64,000 bases of DNA from the NCBI GenBank assembly GCA_037953625.1, contig CM075655.1, forward strand, positions 10,806,001-10,870,000, read 5' to 3'. The notes under the pieces are model-generated. The model was given only the letters and a program-made list of their open reading frames with translations. It searched no databases and was not told where the DNA came from. The translations under genes and the position numbers were made by a program. This document shows, one piece after another, positions 31,916 to 45,400 of this stretch (position 1 is the stretch's first letter; every line of letters begins with the position of its first letter). The stretch comes from Crotalaria pallida. Its lineage: Eukaryota > Streptophyta > Magnoliopsida > Fabales > Fabaceae.

Positions 31916-33426
31916 TTAAATCCCTTTTTTCTAGTAGTGATGGACACGTCCCTAAACGCGTGTCAACATGCATGTGTCTCTAATTTGTCTATTTAAGCCT
32001 TGTTGAAACGGATATGGGGTTCATTTTGCTCAATTGTTGAAGTTTGCTCTGTTTAGAGTTCATAGATTCGTCCCTCTCGTTCTTCTTTGATTCCAAACGA
32101 TAACACACAAATCATACACAATTGTGAAACTCACATCTAGAGCTTTACAAAGACCTAAGAATCGTGAGCTAAGAGTGTGTGTGCTAGGAGAATCGAATCC
32201 TCAAAGTTGGAGTTTCAATTCTGCAGAAAACGAAAATCTGAGGTCTGGAGCTTACTTTAAGCCTTGATTGTGGTAAGCTCATGAACCCTTTTGATTTTCA
32301 ACTTGTTCCATTCTCTTGTCCATGTTGCAAAGAATAAAGCCTAACCATTTTCCCTAATTCTTTTGCATGTTTGATTTGTCAAAATCTCTGGTTTTGAACC
32401 CCTGCTCAAAACTGTTCTGCATGTGCTACTCTTTAAGGGTCTGAGAGTTTTGGAGCAAATCTCTTGCAAGTTTCTGTTTGAGCACGTCTGTTTAGGTAAG
32501 GGAAAGCTAATTATACACTAGATAGAGTTTAAAAGCATGTATTTTGGTTAGAGAGTCACCAAGAGACTCTAAGGGCTTAGTATATTAATGAATTTTGGTT
32601 TGGAGACCAACACTCACTGTTTCAGGACTTGGAGCAAATTTTATATGATGATTATGAACTATTTGAAAGATAAAATTGATAGATTAATGCATGATTCACA
32701 TTTTGGTATGTTATGTTGCATATTATGTAGATTTATGCATAATTATGAGAACTCTTATGAATTCTGTGATTTGGTTCTGATTATGTTTTGGAACATGTTT
32801 AAAATGTGATTCTTGAGGTGTATGAATGATTGGAATAAGTTATAAATGGTTAGAAATGAAAATGGTATGTTAAAACCCCAATTTTTAGTGTTCTGCTGTC
32901 ATGGATAATCGATTACCACGATATGATAATCGATTACCCATTTGCATTTTGTACAGACTGGGTAAAATACACATAGTCATCGATTACCAGACTCTGATAA
33001 TCGATTACTAGTGTTGAAAATACTTAAAAATATCATTTTTAATTCTGAATCATTGTGTTTATAACTTAAGTACTAATCATTCATATGACCTGAGACTTAA
33101 AGAGACTGATTAATGATGGTATGAATTATTATTGAATTAATAAAGTGAGATATTATTAAATGTAATATACCAATCAATTCTTTTAAGTTAAATTGCATTC
33201 ATTCTGGAGTTCGAATGTTAGATCGTTTGTCATGTTTTGGTATCATGAAGAGGGCCTCTGGGAGTGCCAACTGACGACTCGCTTGATGACACATTATGGT
33301 TGACGATGTGGCCAGCGAGAGTAATATGCTGATGATATGATTATTCCGTATTGGACGACGGGACGCTTGCTCAAGGAGTGCGTTATGTATCATTTCCAAG
33401 CTTGTCGGGTACATTCAGGATGGATT

Positions 33427-34903
33427 TGTTGGAGAGTGCCCTAGTGGCAATCGTATTTTCTCTTTTACTTGTATTTATTTCATGTTTATGGATTATTACT
33501 ATTAATAATAATGAGGCATTTCATTTATTATATTTATGCTTTAATTGTTTAATTAAAATAGATGTAATAAAGTCCTTAGGATTATAAGTTCAATGTCATA
33601 AGAATATCTAGTACATGACTTGATAGTGAGATCTTATTGATTGATAATTATCCTTAAAGATTCCCTAGTCGAGTATTATAGTTAATAAGGGCAACTATAA
33701 TACATCGAGACTAGTATGTGGCAGACTGATGACTGTATCTCACCGGTCATGGATATGGGATATCAAGTCTTCATGTAAGTACACATTGGGACAATTTTGT
33801 ACTGGAATGACCCGCCATGAGAATGCTACATGGGTTATTAAGTGAGTGTCATAAGCGATTCTCATAGTGACAATGGTGTACATGGTCCTTCGACCTGAAG
33901 TCGCTACGGTTCCCAACATGAGGAATTATGTGCTTTCACGCAATCAAACATCATCTTTAACCAGGTGATCATAACGGTCGTAGTCGGGTATATGACAAAT
34001 CATGTAGAGGGATGTGGGTGATGTAGATGGGATTTGTCCTTCCTTGTCAATAGGAATTGTATCTCTGGGCCCCTTGATTAAGTGAGACGGTGAAATGTAT
34101 GGCCATACTCAAGACAGTCAATATGAGATATTGACGAGACTTGTTTAGACGCGTCTACTCAGGGATCAAGAAACCATAGGTTACACTATACATGGGTGAC
34201 ACGTTCCATGCCATGAGTGTAACTAAGATATTTGGACAAAGGGATTAAATTTACACATGATCATTGGTCACACTAAGGTTATGTCAGATCACAGACATTC
34301 CTGTCACTTGGGTAGCAATGACGTGTTGCTAAATACCGCTCATTGCTTGTAAACTTAAAATGGGATTTTAACTTTACTGCCAACGTTATAGGAACCTATA
34401 GGGTCACACACTAAGAAAAGATAGATTGGAGATATCACATTTGATAAAAAAAAATACAATAGTTGTATTTTTACGTCCGTGCGATGCACAGTATGACCGT
34501 GCGACGCATTCTGATATGTGATGCCAAGCCCAGCCCGCTAGTCTAATACTATTATAGCCTTAGGGTTTTGGTACGTGTGAGACACAGAACGACAACCCTA
34601 GCCGTCCATATCAGAGAGTGAGTGATACATTGAATCTCTCTCTTCTCCGCTAGCATTGAGAAGAGAGACGTGACTCCAATTGGGAATCTGTTCGTGTGGA
34701 TACCGATAGAGGCGCGACTACCTTGCTGCGCTCGTGATTGACGTGAATTGTTCGTGGACGATCTGACCAGCGCCGTTCTCCTCTTCGCATCAAGAGGTAA
34801 ACGTTTTTCTATCTCGAATCATGCTCTCTTGCATGGATCCTGTTCTGGAAATAGGGTATTTCGTTTTTATTTTCCGCTGCATATTCTATCCCTATTTCCA
34901 GCA
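33427..34903 (+). mobile_element. Solo-like copia LTR, 1.48 kb
   Basis: TGTTGGAGAGTGCC...TTTCCAGCA, nearly identical to 45891-47355. It is flanked by GGATT on both sides (33422-33426 and 34904-34908), as a solo LTR would be. It is not followed by a tRNA primer site, so it does not behave as the 5' LTR of the copia element downstream. Confidence 0.75.
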
Positions 34904-35579
34904 GGATTTCCAAATCGCACATCGTTAATATTTAATTAAAAAATCTATTTAATTTTACTTTAAAAAATGTTTTTGTCTTTTAATGTTTATAATTTATTTA
35001 TATAAAAAAATTTATTTTTTACTTTTATATATTTTTTGTGCGGAGAGGAAGTCCGAGAGATATCTCCACTGTATTTGGGAAATAAAAATTGACTTATCAA
35101 AATGCAACAAATTTTAAAACAACTTTAAAAAAATCTACATCTTTAATTTATTATTATTTTAAAGAAAATTATTTTTATATATTTATTTTTGATGCAGAGA
35201 GGAAGTTCAAGAGATCCCACCACTAAATTAAATTTGGGTGAGAAAATTTGACTTACCAAAACACAACCAATCTTAGATAACAATAAAAAAAATAACTACA
35301 TTTTAAAATATTATTATTTAACTTTTTATATTGAAAAATCCGGAAAAGAAAAAGAAAATAAAAAAGAAATAAAGTACCTGAACCTTATGATGGGAGATAC
35401 TGCAACAAAGGGAGTAATGTGTAAACACTGAATAAGAAGGAGTACCGTGACAATGCAAATGGACAAGGGACAATGGTCGTGCAGTGCACGGGGCTGGAAT
35501 GCTAGGGGTGTTGCAGCACAACTGTGAGGAAGATTACATCGAGAAATGTGTAAAAGAAATTTTTTAATAGGTACAATTG
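34904..35579. repeat. 676-bp flank duplicated at 47356-48031
   Basis: The sequence after both copia LTR copies is the same over 676 bp with few differences (for example AGATATCTCC against AGATCTCTCC). The right copy is cut at 48032 by another LTR; the left continues. This shows duplication of an LTR together with its genomic flank. Confidence 0.85.
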
Positions 35580-36439
35580 TCTCTAAATTTCTCTCCACAA
35601 AGTGATGGGAAACCTCTATTTATAGTAGAAGTTAAGTTAAGAAAAAATTTGTTAAAAATCAATTTCAGATCATTTCAAAATAATGATAATCTCTTTTCAA
35701 ATATTTTTTATTTTAAAAGATAATCCTCGATTAAATCAAATTGATTCTCAAATAAAAAATGAATTGATTTTCAATCTTTTGAATTGATTGTCAAAATTTG
35801 AATTGATTTTAATCATTTCAAAAAGAGGATAATCCTTTCTAAATAATTTTTTGATTTGAATTTGAAAATTGCAATCGAAAAAATATTCTAAACTCAATCA
35901 AATTGATTCTCGATCGTCTTTAATTGATTCAAAAAATTTTACTTGATTTTCAATTGATTCTCAATTTATTTTTGAATTAATTTTCAATCTTTTAAAAAAG
36001 TTGATAACTCCTTCAAAATAAAACATATCATCAACTAAATTCAAATTGATTTTCAATCAAATTTTTTAATTTGTTAAAATTTTCAACATAAACTTTTCAA
36101 TAAATTCTTATTTCGAAAATTTCAATGCAAACTTTTTATTTTATTTTTTTATTTTAAATAAATCCCAAAAATAACTTAATACACATTAATTAGAAAATAA
36201 TGGGTCCAAACAAACTCTTTTTTTTAATTTTATTTATGAAATTCAATCATAAAAACTTGACGATAAAAATCTTACCCAAACAAAATATTTATGAAAATAT
36301 AATTTTTGACCCCGAACAAAATTGGGTGTCTACATGAATGAACACATGTCCACGTCACTAGTAGTTTTTTTTTAAAAAAAAATTTCCCACATTTTTACTA
36401 AAGAAAAATATAATCAAGTTACTAAATCAGGGTGTTACA
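35580..36439 (-). mobile_element. Nested LTR starts on the minus strand (TGTAGACACCC at 36334; TGTAACACCC at 36439)
   Basis: On the minus strand one LTR begins TGTAACACCCTGATTTAGTA at 36439. About 105 bp later another begins TGTAGACACCCAATTTTGTT at 36334 and runs left through AT-rich DNA. Both starts are typical legume LTR termini. Their other ends could not be placed in the low-complexity sequence. Confidence 0.5.
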
Positions 36440-37063
36440 CTTGGTACTATCCTTTAACCTGGGAGACGACTAGTTGAGAATCACTGAATACATTCACTTG
36501 CGTTGCACCCAGCTCCATAACCATCTTGAAACCTGCTAGGACTGCCTCGTATTCTGCCTGATTGTTCGAAGATTGAAATTCGAACTTCAATGAGTATTTA
36601 ATACTAAGTCCATTTGTGTTTTCAATGATAATGCCTGCTCCTGCCCCTTTCCTGTTGCTTGATCCATCCACGTAAACTGACCATGAGCTAGAGACCGAGC
36701 TAGACAACGGCTCGGTAAATTCAGTAACAAAGTCTGCCAACACTTGGGGCTTCATTACCTTCCTCGGTTCATAAATGATATCGAATTCTGACAATTCAAT
36801 GGACCAGGTAACCATACGCCCCGCCAAATCTGGTTTGTGGAGTACCTGCCTCAATGGTTGAACAGTTCGAACAATGATCCTATGACTTTGGAAATATTAC
36901 CTCAACCTCCAAGCCAATTACGAGGCAGTAGGCAACTTTCTCTAGTTTTTAATATTTGAGTTCTGGACCCTGAAGTGCTCGGCTGACAGAGTAGACTGGG
37001 GCCTCATTACTTGAATCTTCTCTGACCAACACGGAACTGATAGCGAGATCGTCGTGCCTCCTC
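36440..37063 (-). pseudogene. Fragment of a second Tat-lineage pol (RNase H region)
   Basis: The minus-strand ORF 36854-36447 reads PDLAGRMVTWSIELSEFDII, NNQAEYEAVLAGF and FSDSQLVVSQVKG, clearly related to the RNase H of the element at 18424 but more diverged. Homology extends upstream to about 37063 with breaks (ALQGPELKY-like stretch with stops). It ends abruptly after the FSDSQLVVSQ motif, where the TGTAACACCC LTR begins. No integrase or LTR is linked to it here. Confidence 0.8.
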
Positions 37064-38103
37064 TGCGTAGGTATCTTAAATCGTAACAAACATAATTTTA
37101 TATAATATAATAAATGTGTTGTTCATTTATGTGGTGAATGGTCATGGCTTATTAGATCGCTTATGTATGGTTTATTTATTTATTTTAAATACGGCCTGCG
37201 TGTCGTGCCTCTCTCAAATATTCACTATGTATTTATTTTAAATACGGCCTGCGTGTCGTGCCTCTCTCAAATATTCACTATGTATTTCTCTTCTCATCTA
37301 AATCCCCTCATGAACGAGGTTTCTGCTTGTAATTTTATTTAAAAATCAAGAGTCTTGGAGATGATGAGGAAGAGGACATTCAAGGAAGGCTCTTGGAGAA
37401 GATGCTGCCAGTCATACGATCTTTATTTTATTCACTCATTGGCTTGGGTGAATTAATTATTTTGGGCCATGATCATATCACATATAGTTTATAATTATAG
37501 TATGTATGTGATGCATGTTATCGTTATAATGTTATGTATGTTAATACAAGATAAAACTAGTGAGATCACTTAACTTTAAAACCCCTCAAACTGAAATATT
37601 AAGTTATATGCCTTCCAATGTTTGACACTCGTCTTGATTGATGTCGTTTTGAATGCGGGTCTGCTAAAGTAGGGTACTTTTATCTACATTGGTCAGACGC
37701 GAGGGGATAAATGTAATATCTGTCTGTCAACCATTGGGTCTAACTTAAATGGATAGTTCAATAGGATTGAAGGTCTATAGGCAAAAGAATTGGGTATTAA
37801 TTTATAGGATAAATTTGGATAAATGTTATTCACCCAATTGATCCAAGAGTCATATGAGATGTGATTGGGAAAGGGTTCCCTACCTAAATAATCAAATTAT
37901 GGGTGATCAGCTAAAGTTTGACTCATAATAAGATGAAATATGGATCTTGGTCCCACTAGAAAATCTTACGCTGAGATTTTCCGAGTCAATATTGAGGGTT
38001 ATTAATTTGAGGAAAATAGTGGGAGTAATATTTAATAAAAGTCCTTATTAACTATTTAATAAACATGATCTTAATTCTGTTTTAATTTTGTTGTTAGATC
38101 ACC
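37064..38103 (+). other. Non-coding leader region upstream of the copia gag, with a 53-bp tandem duplication
   Basis: Contains a 53-bp unit (TATTTTAAATACGGCCTGCG...) twice in a row at 37181-37287. The stretch up to 38103 is presumably the copia 5' leader, but no tRNA-Met primer site (TGGTATCAGAGC) and no LTR end can be found here. The 5' LTR and primer site of this copia element appear to be missing. Confidence 0.6.
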
Positions 38104-38657
38104 ATGGAATCAAACAATTCGAACAACTTATCACTGCGATCAGTCCTTGAGAAGGACAAGCTAACGGGAATTAATTTCCTGGACTGGTATCAAACCCTAA
38201 GGATTGTCCTTAGGAATGAGAAAAAGATGTATGTGCTAGAGCAACCGCTCCCTGAAGCACCCCCCGCTAATGCACCGGCTGCTGAGCGGAATGCTTTCCG
38301 TAGGCATCAAGATGATGCCTTAGAGGTTGGAACTCTCGTGCTTGTCACTATGATCCCTGACCTTCAGATGATTCATGAGAACATGAGTGCGTACGATATG
38401 ATCGTACACCTTAAGGAGCTCTATCAAGGGCAAGCAAGGCATGAGCGTTTTGAGGTCACAAGGTCCCTTTTCACTTGTAAGATGACAGAGGGAAGCCCAG
38501 TTAGTCATCATGTAATCAAGATGATTGGTTATATTGAGAGCATTGAGAGGATGGGTTTCCCACTAGGTCAAGAGTTGGTCGTTGACTTAGTTCTGCATTC
38601 CTTACCACAAAGCTTTAGTCAGTTTGTCATGAATTACAACATGAACAACATTGACAG

Positions 38658-41600
38658 TGTAACACCCCGCATTTTTCTCGTACGTGCGTAAACGATTTTC
38701 GACAAAAGAAACCTTGAAATCATGTTTTTAGAAGAAGTATTTTTCATAAAAGAGAAATGAAGTATTAATTTCCATGAATTTTTGGTAAACAAAATATTTT
38801 CATGAGTGAAAAGTGAATTATTTTGTTGAAATGAAAAATGAATTGTTGAATTGTGATTTTGTTAAAAGATGATTTTGTGAAAAATTAGATTTTTGGGTCT
38901 GTTACCTTTGAAAATCCATAACTTTTAAACCGTAACTCTGAATTTGATGATCTTTATATGAAAACGATCGTTTTGAAACCTAGAATTTTAAAATGTAATT
39001 TTTAGAATTTTATGGGCTGAGTTATAAAAATTTATTTTCAGAATATAAGGAATACGAATTTTGAAGAAAAATGTGTTTTGTGATGATGTGTTTTGGCATG
39101 AATTTTATGTGTTGTGTGTTTAATTTAATGTATGTGTAATATGTGATGCATGCAAATATGATTTCTTAAGTTCAAGTGCCTTGTTCTATGGATTAATTGA
39201 TTTGTGGTGTGAATTAATAATTTTAAGTAAAAATTTATTAGAAATAAATTAATGATTTAGGAAAATAAAAATGTATGTGACATGTGTGTGTATGTGAGGT
39301 TCTCTGCTAATTGAATGTGATTAGTGTTATGTGAAGTGGTGTTTTTTGAATGTGCTTTTCTATATTTGAATTGAAAAATGTTTTACTGAAAATATGATTT
39401 AAGTAATTGAAATCGATTTGATTTCCTTAAGTTTTAAATTTGTTTAATAACTAATGATAATGATTTTTATAACCTAAACCCTTTAAAGAATGAATCCGGT
39501 TTTGATAAGAAAATTATTTTCTAAGTTATCTTGAAAACGTTTTTATTTGATTTGAATTTAAAAGCTTTTTGAACAAAAACAATGTGTTTTCAAAAAGAAA
39601 TGATTCCAAAGTATTTTCAAACAAATTAAGGAATTCATTGAAAACGTTTCTAACGCACGGGGAAAAATTCTATAGTTCGAACGACGGACGCAAAGGAAAC
39701 CAGGCAGAATTAGTGATCGACGGATCTTGGAAAGCTTGCGGAGGCTTACGTCATTTGAGGTGAGAGAGCGGCTTCCCTTAAGACGCCGTAGTATTTAGGT
39801 AACTTATTAAGAGGTCCAATCATCTCATAGGTTGGACTCCAATCTCATTTAGCGTAGTGGTGTATGTGATAGCGATTGTTTGATTGTTTGTTTAGCTATC
39901 CACCCGAACGGCTGAGATTGGATCATTAATTATGATATTATGCTCTTTGGTTGATTATGTTTGAGTTATTCAATTATTTTATGATCCATTTATTGGTTGA
40001 GTAGCTATGATATTGTTGGGATACAGTGATGAGCTGAATAAGGTGTTGATAATAATTAATTGTAAGAATAAGAAAACATGATTGAAAGAAAGAAGAGTGG
40101 TGGTAAAGATTAAACAAGTCATGGAATGCAAAAAGAATGATGTTGAAAGGGATGTGATATGAGGAAAGATGTGATTTGAGGAAAGATGTGATTGAGAAAA
40201 GATGCTGAGATGTGGTGTGGCTCCTGTTTTTGGTTTTAGTCTGGGACTAGTGTTGAGTTGAGCTTGCTCCTCCACTAGCGCTCAGCAAAAATGTGATTTC
40301 TTGTTTTTACTTTTGGAAAGAGCCTAGTGTTGAGTCGAGCTTGCTCCTCCATTAGCACTCATCCAAAAATATGATTTTTGAAAATGGTTTTCAAAGGAGA
40401 CTTTTGAAAAAGATTTGTGAAAAGAAATTTTTGGAAAAAGGTTTTCGGAAAAATATCTTGAGGAGGTGTGAAACAATAGTTTCAAAAGAGTTTTATGAAA
40501 CAATCTTTTTGAAAAAGTTTTGAGAGAAGATATATTTTTGAGAAAAGTTTTCGGAATCAATCCTTTGATAAGTTTTTGAAATGATATTTGGAAAATTCTT
40601 TTTGAAATAACATTTTCGAGAAAGTTTTATGAAATGACCCTTTAGAGGGGAAGTTTGTGAAAGCAATATTTTCATGAGAGTTTGTGAAAGTTTTCGGAAA
40701 CATTATTTCTGAGAAAAGTCTTGTGAAAGGATATTTTTGAGAAAATTTACGAAAGGATATTTTTGAAACACGTTTTGTGAAGTGAGATTTCAAGAAAGTT
40801 TTTGTGAAATTATATTTTCGAAAAGGTTTTGCGAAAAGTATTTTGGAGAGAGATAAGGAAGTGAGTTTGAGAAAGTGGATGAAAAGAGATTGAGAAAGTT
40901 GATGAAATGAGTTTGAGAAAGTGAGAATTGATGAGATGAAATGAGAAAGAATGTGACATTTGATGTTGAGATGTGATGTGATGAATTGGGGAACAGTTTG
41001 AACGATTAGTGGTCGGGTTCATTGAAGGGATGCACCAAGGGTGAACCGGCTGTTAGGAATAAGCCGATAATAAATTTTCTAAAACCTAAAAAGACTATTA
41101 AAAGACATGAATAACGCGGTGAGGTATGAGAGTGTGTCGAAGTAGTGGAGAGGAAGAAACGATAAGTATCTGCGGATACTTAGGACGAGATTGCATTAGG
41201 GGAGGACGATGACGGTGAAACGTCAAGAAGTTTAGAGTACTGTTCTAGGCAGAATGAACTCCATAAGTGGTGCACTAACGTGGTGGGGACTGGGTCTAAT
41301 ACCATGGTAAGTTCTGCACTCGAGACTAGAACTGTACTATCGCCCCCTAGTTTTCAAATCGAAAACAGTGAGAGGGACTGGAACGGGGCATTTGTGATTG
41401 CCGCTGAGAGCGTGCACTGTTAATTATGATTATGATTTGAGGCAAGGCCTCCTGGTCTGGGACCATTTGTTGTGTGACAGCTGTCGTGCCCGCGTGGTAA
41501 AGGTCCTGTACTCCTGTTTGCTTCCGACTAGGTGTGGATGGATGACCGAGGAGATGTAGACGTGAGAGTCGTTTTTCCTCAAAGATGGTTCCCCAAGTCA

Positions 41601-42477
41601 TTGAGTGAACTGTGATGATAAGACTTAACAAACCTAAAGAATTAAGAAAGAAAAAGAATGATAATAGTATGAAGCATTGAGTATGGAATGAGTCTTGAGA
41701 AGTAAGAATGAGAATGATATTAGGTACTGAAGGAGATTTGAGAAGTGACGATAAGATGATGTTTGTGTAATGATGATGATGATTATGTGTGTTTATATGA
41801 GTTGTTTGTCATTTACTGCTTTATCTTAATAATTGCCTATCGTAAATCCACACAGTCGACATTACATGTTTTGGGTAGCTCACTCTCTCCTATATGTCTG
41901 TTTGGTATTGGGAAAATTCTGTATGATCCTTAGAAAGGAAAACACGGAGAGACTACTAGCTCGTTATGAGGAGGAAAAAGAAAGCCCGAGAAGCGGCTAT
42001 GGAAAGCATTGTTAGGGAGACTGACGAGGATGTCTCTACTCTTGACCTGAGGATTGGACGTACCAAGAATCAGAGTAGCGCAGCGGAAACGTTAGTGTCG
42101 ATGACTAGCGGTTAGGTAATCTCCCTTTCAGAGTTTTGTATTTCCATTGCAGTTACTTAGAAATCCTGGCTCTATAGTGCTGTAACCCCAACTAAAGTTT
42201 ATTTTTGTACTAACGTTTTGAAATGAGTAATGGGCCGTGTTTTAAACAATGTTTTTAAAAACGAGTTTCAAAGTGCGGTGTCTTGTGACATCTCGGTTTG
42301 GAACTTGAAAGGTTTATGCAATGTGAAAACATGAGTTTTAAATTGTAACTGTGTTTTGAAAACCCAAGTGTTCTCATCTTGCATAACACTTGTTTAAAAA
42401 AAAAATTGGGCCCTAATTTTCACTAAATTTAATTATAAACAGTTGTGGTTTTCAAGTGGCCAAATCGGGGTGTTACA
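38658..42477 (+). mobile_element. Solo LTR, 3.8 kb, inserted in copia gag
   Basis: A perfect 5-bp TSD GACAG lies at 38653-38657 and 42478-42482. The termini are a 12-bp inverted repeat (TGTAACACCCCG...CGGGGTGTTACA). No coding region, so it is a solo LTR of a long-LTR Ty3-type family. Its block AAAATCCATAACTTTTAAAC (38912 on) matches the LTR at 61279, showing the families are related. It includes tandem repeats at 40247-40850. Confidence 0.9.
40247..40850. repeat. Tandem repeats within the 3.8-kb solo LTR
   Basis: Two copies (40247, 40324) of a unit starting CTAGTGTTGAGTYGAGCTTG, each able to close CTAGTG against CACTAG or CATTAG. They are followed to about 40850 by degenerate units of roughly 40 bp built on GAAAGTTTTGTGAAA and TATTTTTGAGAAA. 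Confidence 0.75.
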
Positions 42478-45400
42478 GACAGCAGTCTAACTGAATTGTT
42501 AGGGAAGTTGAAAAGTGCTGAGCAGAATATCAACAAGGGAAAAACTGTATTGTTGGTTCAAAATGTAAAGGGCAAAGCTAAGGCCAAAGGGAAAGCACAA
42601 AAACCTAAGGATAAAGGCAAAGCTAGAGTAGCTAAGGCTCTTAAGCCTAAAGGTATGGTGGCTAAGGAGGGAAATTGCTTCCATTGTAACAAAGAGGGAC
42701 ATTGGAAGAGGAATTGCCCAGATTACCTTAAAGAGAAAGAAATGAAGAAAAGCGGAGCCTCTTCTTCAGGTATTTTTGTTATAGAAGTTAATTTTTTTGC
42801 TTCAACCTCATGGGTATTAGATACTGGATGTGGATCTCACATTTGTGTTAATGTGAAGGATCTAAAAAGGAGTAGAAGATTAGCTAAAGGTGAAGTCGAA
42901 CTGCGAGTTTGAAATGGAGCAAGAGTTGCCGCCAATGTTGTTGGAACTTGTAGTTTAACCTTACCTAGTGGATTAGTTTTAGAACTAGAGGATGTTTATT
43001 GTGTACCTGCTATTCGTAGGAATATTATTTCAGTTTCATGTTTAGACAAAGTAGGTTTTTCGTTTTCAATAAGGAACAAGTATTGTTCCATTTATTTGAA
43101 TGTGATGTTTTATGGCAGTGCACAATTAATAAATGGTCTTTATTTGTTAGATCTTGATCATCCAGTCTATAACATTAATGCTAAAAGGTTTAAATCAAAT
43201 GATACAAACCAAACTTTTCTTTGGCATTGTCGTTTGGGCCATATAAATGAGAAACGCATTTCTAAGCTTCATAAAGATGGATTCTTAGACTCATTTGATT
43301 TTGAATCTTATGAGACATGTGAGTCTTGTTTGTTGGGCAAGATGACAAAGGGCCCATTTACTGGCAGCAGTGAACGGGCTAATGAACTTTTGGGACTCAT
43401 ACATACAGATGTATGTGGGCCTATAAGTTCAAATGCTAGAGGAGGTTACCCGTACTTCGTCACATTTACTGATGATTTTAGTAGATATGGGTATGTATAT
43501 CTGATGAAATACAAACATGAAACCTTTGAAAAGTTCAAGGAATTCAAGAATGAAGTACAAAATCAACTTGGAAAAAGTATTAAAGTCCGTCGATCTAATC
43601 GAGGTGGTGAATACCTTAGCCAAGAGTTCGATGACTATCTAAAAGAGTGTGGTATAGTATCTCAACTCACTCCTCCTGGAACGCCCCAGTGGAGTGGTGT
43701 TTCAGAAAGGAGAAACCGAACCTTGTTGGACATGGTTAGGTGTATGATGAGTCAATCGGACCTTCCAATCTCTTTTTGGGGACATGCTCTACTTACAGCT
43801 GCTTTTACACTTAACCGATCCCCATCGAAAGCGGTTGAAAAGACACCATATGAGATATGGACTGTGAGGCGTCCTAGTATGTCTTTTCTCAAGATTTGGG
43901 GTTGTGATGTTTATGTGAAACGTCTACTTTCTGATAAACTCATTCCCAAAAATGACAAATGCTACTTTGTAGGATATCCCAAAGAAACTAAGGGATACTA
44001 TTTCTACAATCCCACAGAAGGCAAAGTGTTTGTCGCTCGCACAGGCGTATTTCTTGAAAGAGAATTTCTCTCTAAAGGAAATAGTGGGAGGAAAATAGAT
44101 CTTGATGAGATTCAAGAATCCCAAAGTAGCCAAGACCAAGCGATGGATGTTGAGCAAGTTCCACAAGATGTTGTGGATGTACAACCTGCTCAAGTTACAC
44201 AAGTTTTGCGTAGGTCAAGTAGGATTCCTCTTCAGCCAGAGAGATATGGATTTCTCTTGACTCAAGAGGATGACATTATGATTTTTGATCAAGATGAACC
44301 TACTACTTACCAAGAGGCTATAAATAGCCCTGACTCTGAGAAATGGCTTCAAGCCATGAGATCTGAGATGGAGTCCATGTACACCAACCAAGTTTGGATC
44401 TTGGTTGATCTACCTGATGGGGTAAAACCAATTGGGTGCAAATGGGTTTTCAAGAAGAAGACTGACATGGATGGTAATGTACATACCTTTAAAGGACGAT
44501 TGGTTGCTAAAGGTTTTAAACAAGTTCATGGTATTGACTATGATGAAACTTTTTCACCAGTTGCCATGCTTAAATCCATTAGGATCTTGCTTGCTATTGC
44601 AGCATTTCATGATTATGAAATCTGGCAGATGGATGTCAAAACTGCTTTCCTTAATGGAAATCTTTTAGAGGATGTGTATATGACACAGCCTGAAGGTTTT
44701 GTTGATCCAAAGGATGCTGGAAAGGTTTGTAAGCTGCAACGATCCATTTATGGATTGAAACAAGCTTCTAGGAGTTGGAATATTCGGTTCGATGATGCAA
44801 TCAAACAATTTGGTTTCATCAAGAACGAAGAAGAGTCTTGTGTGTATAAGAAGGTTAGTGGGAGCGCAATTGTCTTTCTTGTGTTGTATGTGGATGACAT
44901 ACTACTCATCGGGAATGACATTCCTACCTTACAGTCAGTTAAGACTTGGTTATGGAATTGCTTTTCTATGAAGGATTTGGGTGAAGCAACCTATATATTA
45001 GGCATCAAGATTTATAGAGATAGATCAAGGAGATTGCTTGGCTTAAGTCAAAGTTTGTACATAGACAAAGTGTTGAAACGGTTCAACATGCAGGATTCCA
45101 AAAGGGGATCTTTGCCAATGTCACATGGTATAACCTTGTCGAAGGAATAGTGTCCTTCCACTAAAGAAGAAAGGGAACGCATGGATAGAATTCCATATGC
45201 ATCTGCAATTGGATCTATCATGTATGCCATGATATGTACTCGACTTGATGTTTCATATGCTTTGAGCATGACGAGCAGATACCAGTCAGATCCAGGTGAA
45301 GGTCACTGGACAGCAGTCAAGAATATCCTAAAGTACTTAAGAAGAACTAAGGATGCTTTCTTGGTATATGGAGGTGAAGATGAGCTGGTTGTAAAGGGTT

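Larger units (their letters stand above)
17541..31939. mobile_element. CACTA (En/Spm) DNA transposon, 14.4 kb including a nested Ty3 element
   Basis: Terminal inverted repeats CACTACTGGAAAAAG (left) and, reversed, CACTACTAGAAAAAAG (right), with a 3-bp TSD ATG at 17538-17540 and 31940-31942. TIRs, 3-bp TSD and subterminal arrays of GAAATCGGTC/GACCGATTTC (17556-17745 and 31430-31915) are all CACTA hallmarks. Without the nested 18424-30658 element (plus its 5-bp TSD) it is about 2.16 kb and has no transposase (TNPD-like) gene. It keeps two exons of a Ulp1-like protease gene. It is therefore a non-autonomous deletion derivative, mobilisable only in trans. Confidence 0.92.
17148..33426 (+). mobile_element. 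LTR starting TGTAACATCCC, split by a CACTA element and by a copia insertion
   Basis: Only 17148-17540 and 31943-33426 belong to this element; the rest is the nested CACTA. It starts TGTAACATCCCTGATTTGAT, the usual LTR terminus of several families here. The two pieces rejoin across the CACTA TSD (ATG). Features are TAATCGATTACC palindromes (17427-17460 and 32905-33010), a weak TATA (CTATTTAAG, about 31989) and a pyrimidine-rich leader. The right side is cut at 33427 by a copia LTR, and its own end is not seen. No coding. Confidence 0.6.

Noticed and set aside
40375..40850. Possible CRISPR-like regular repeats
   Set aside because: Units are degenerate, without constant spacers, and lie inside a plant solo LTR; this is a minisatellite.
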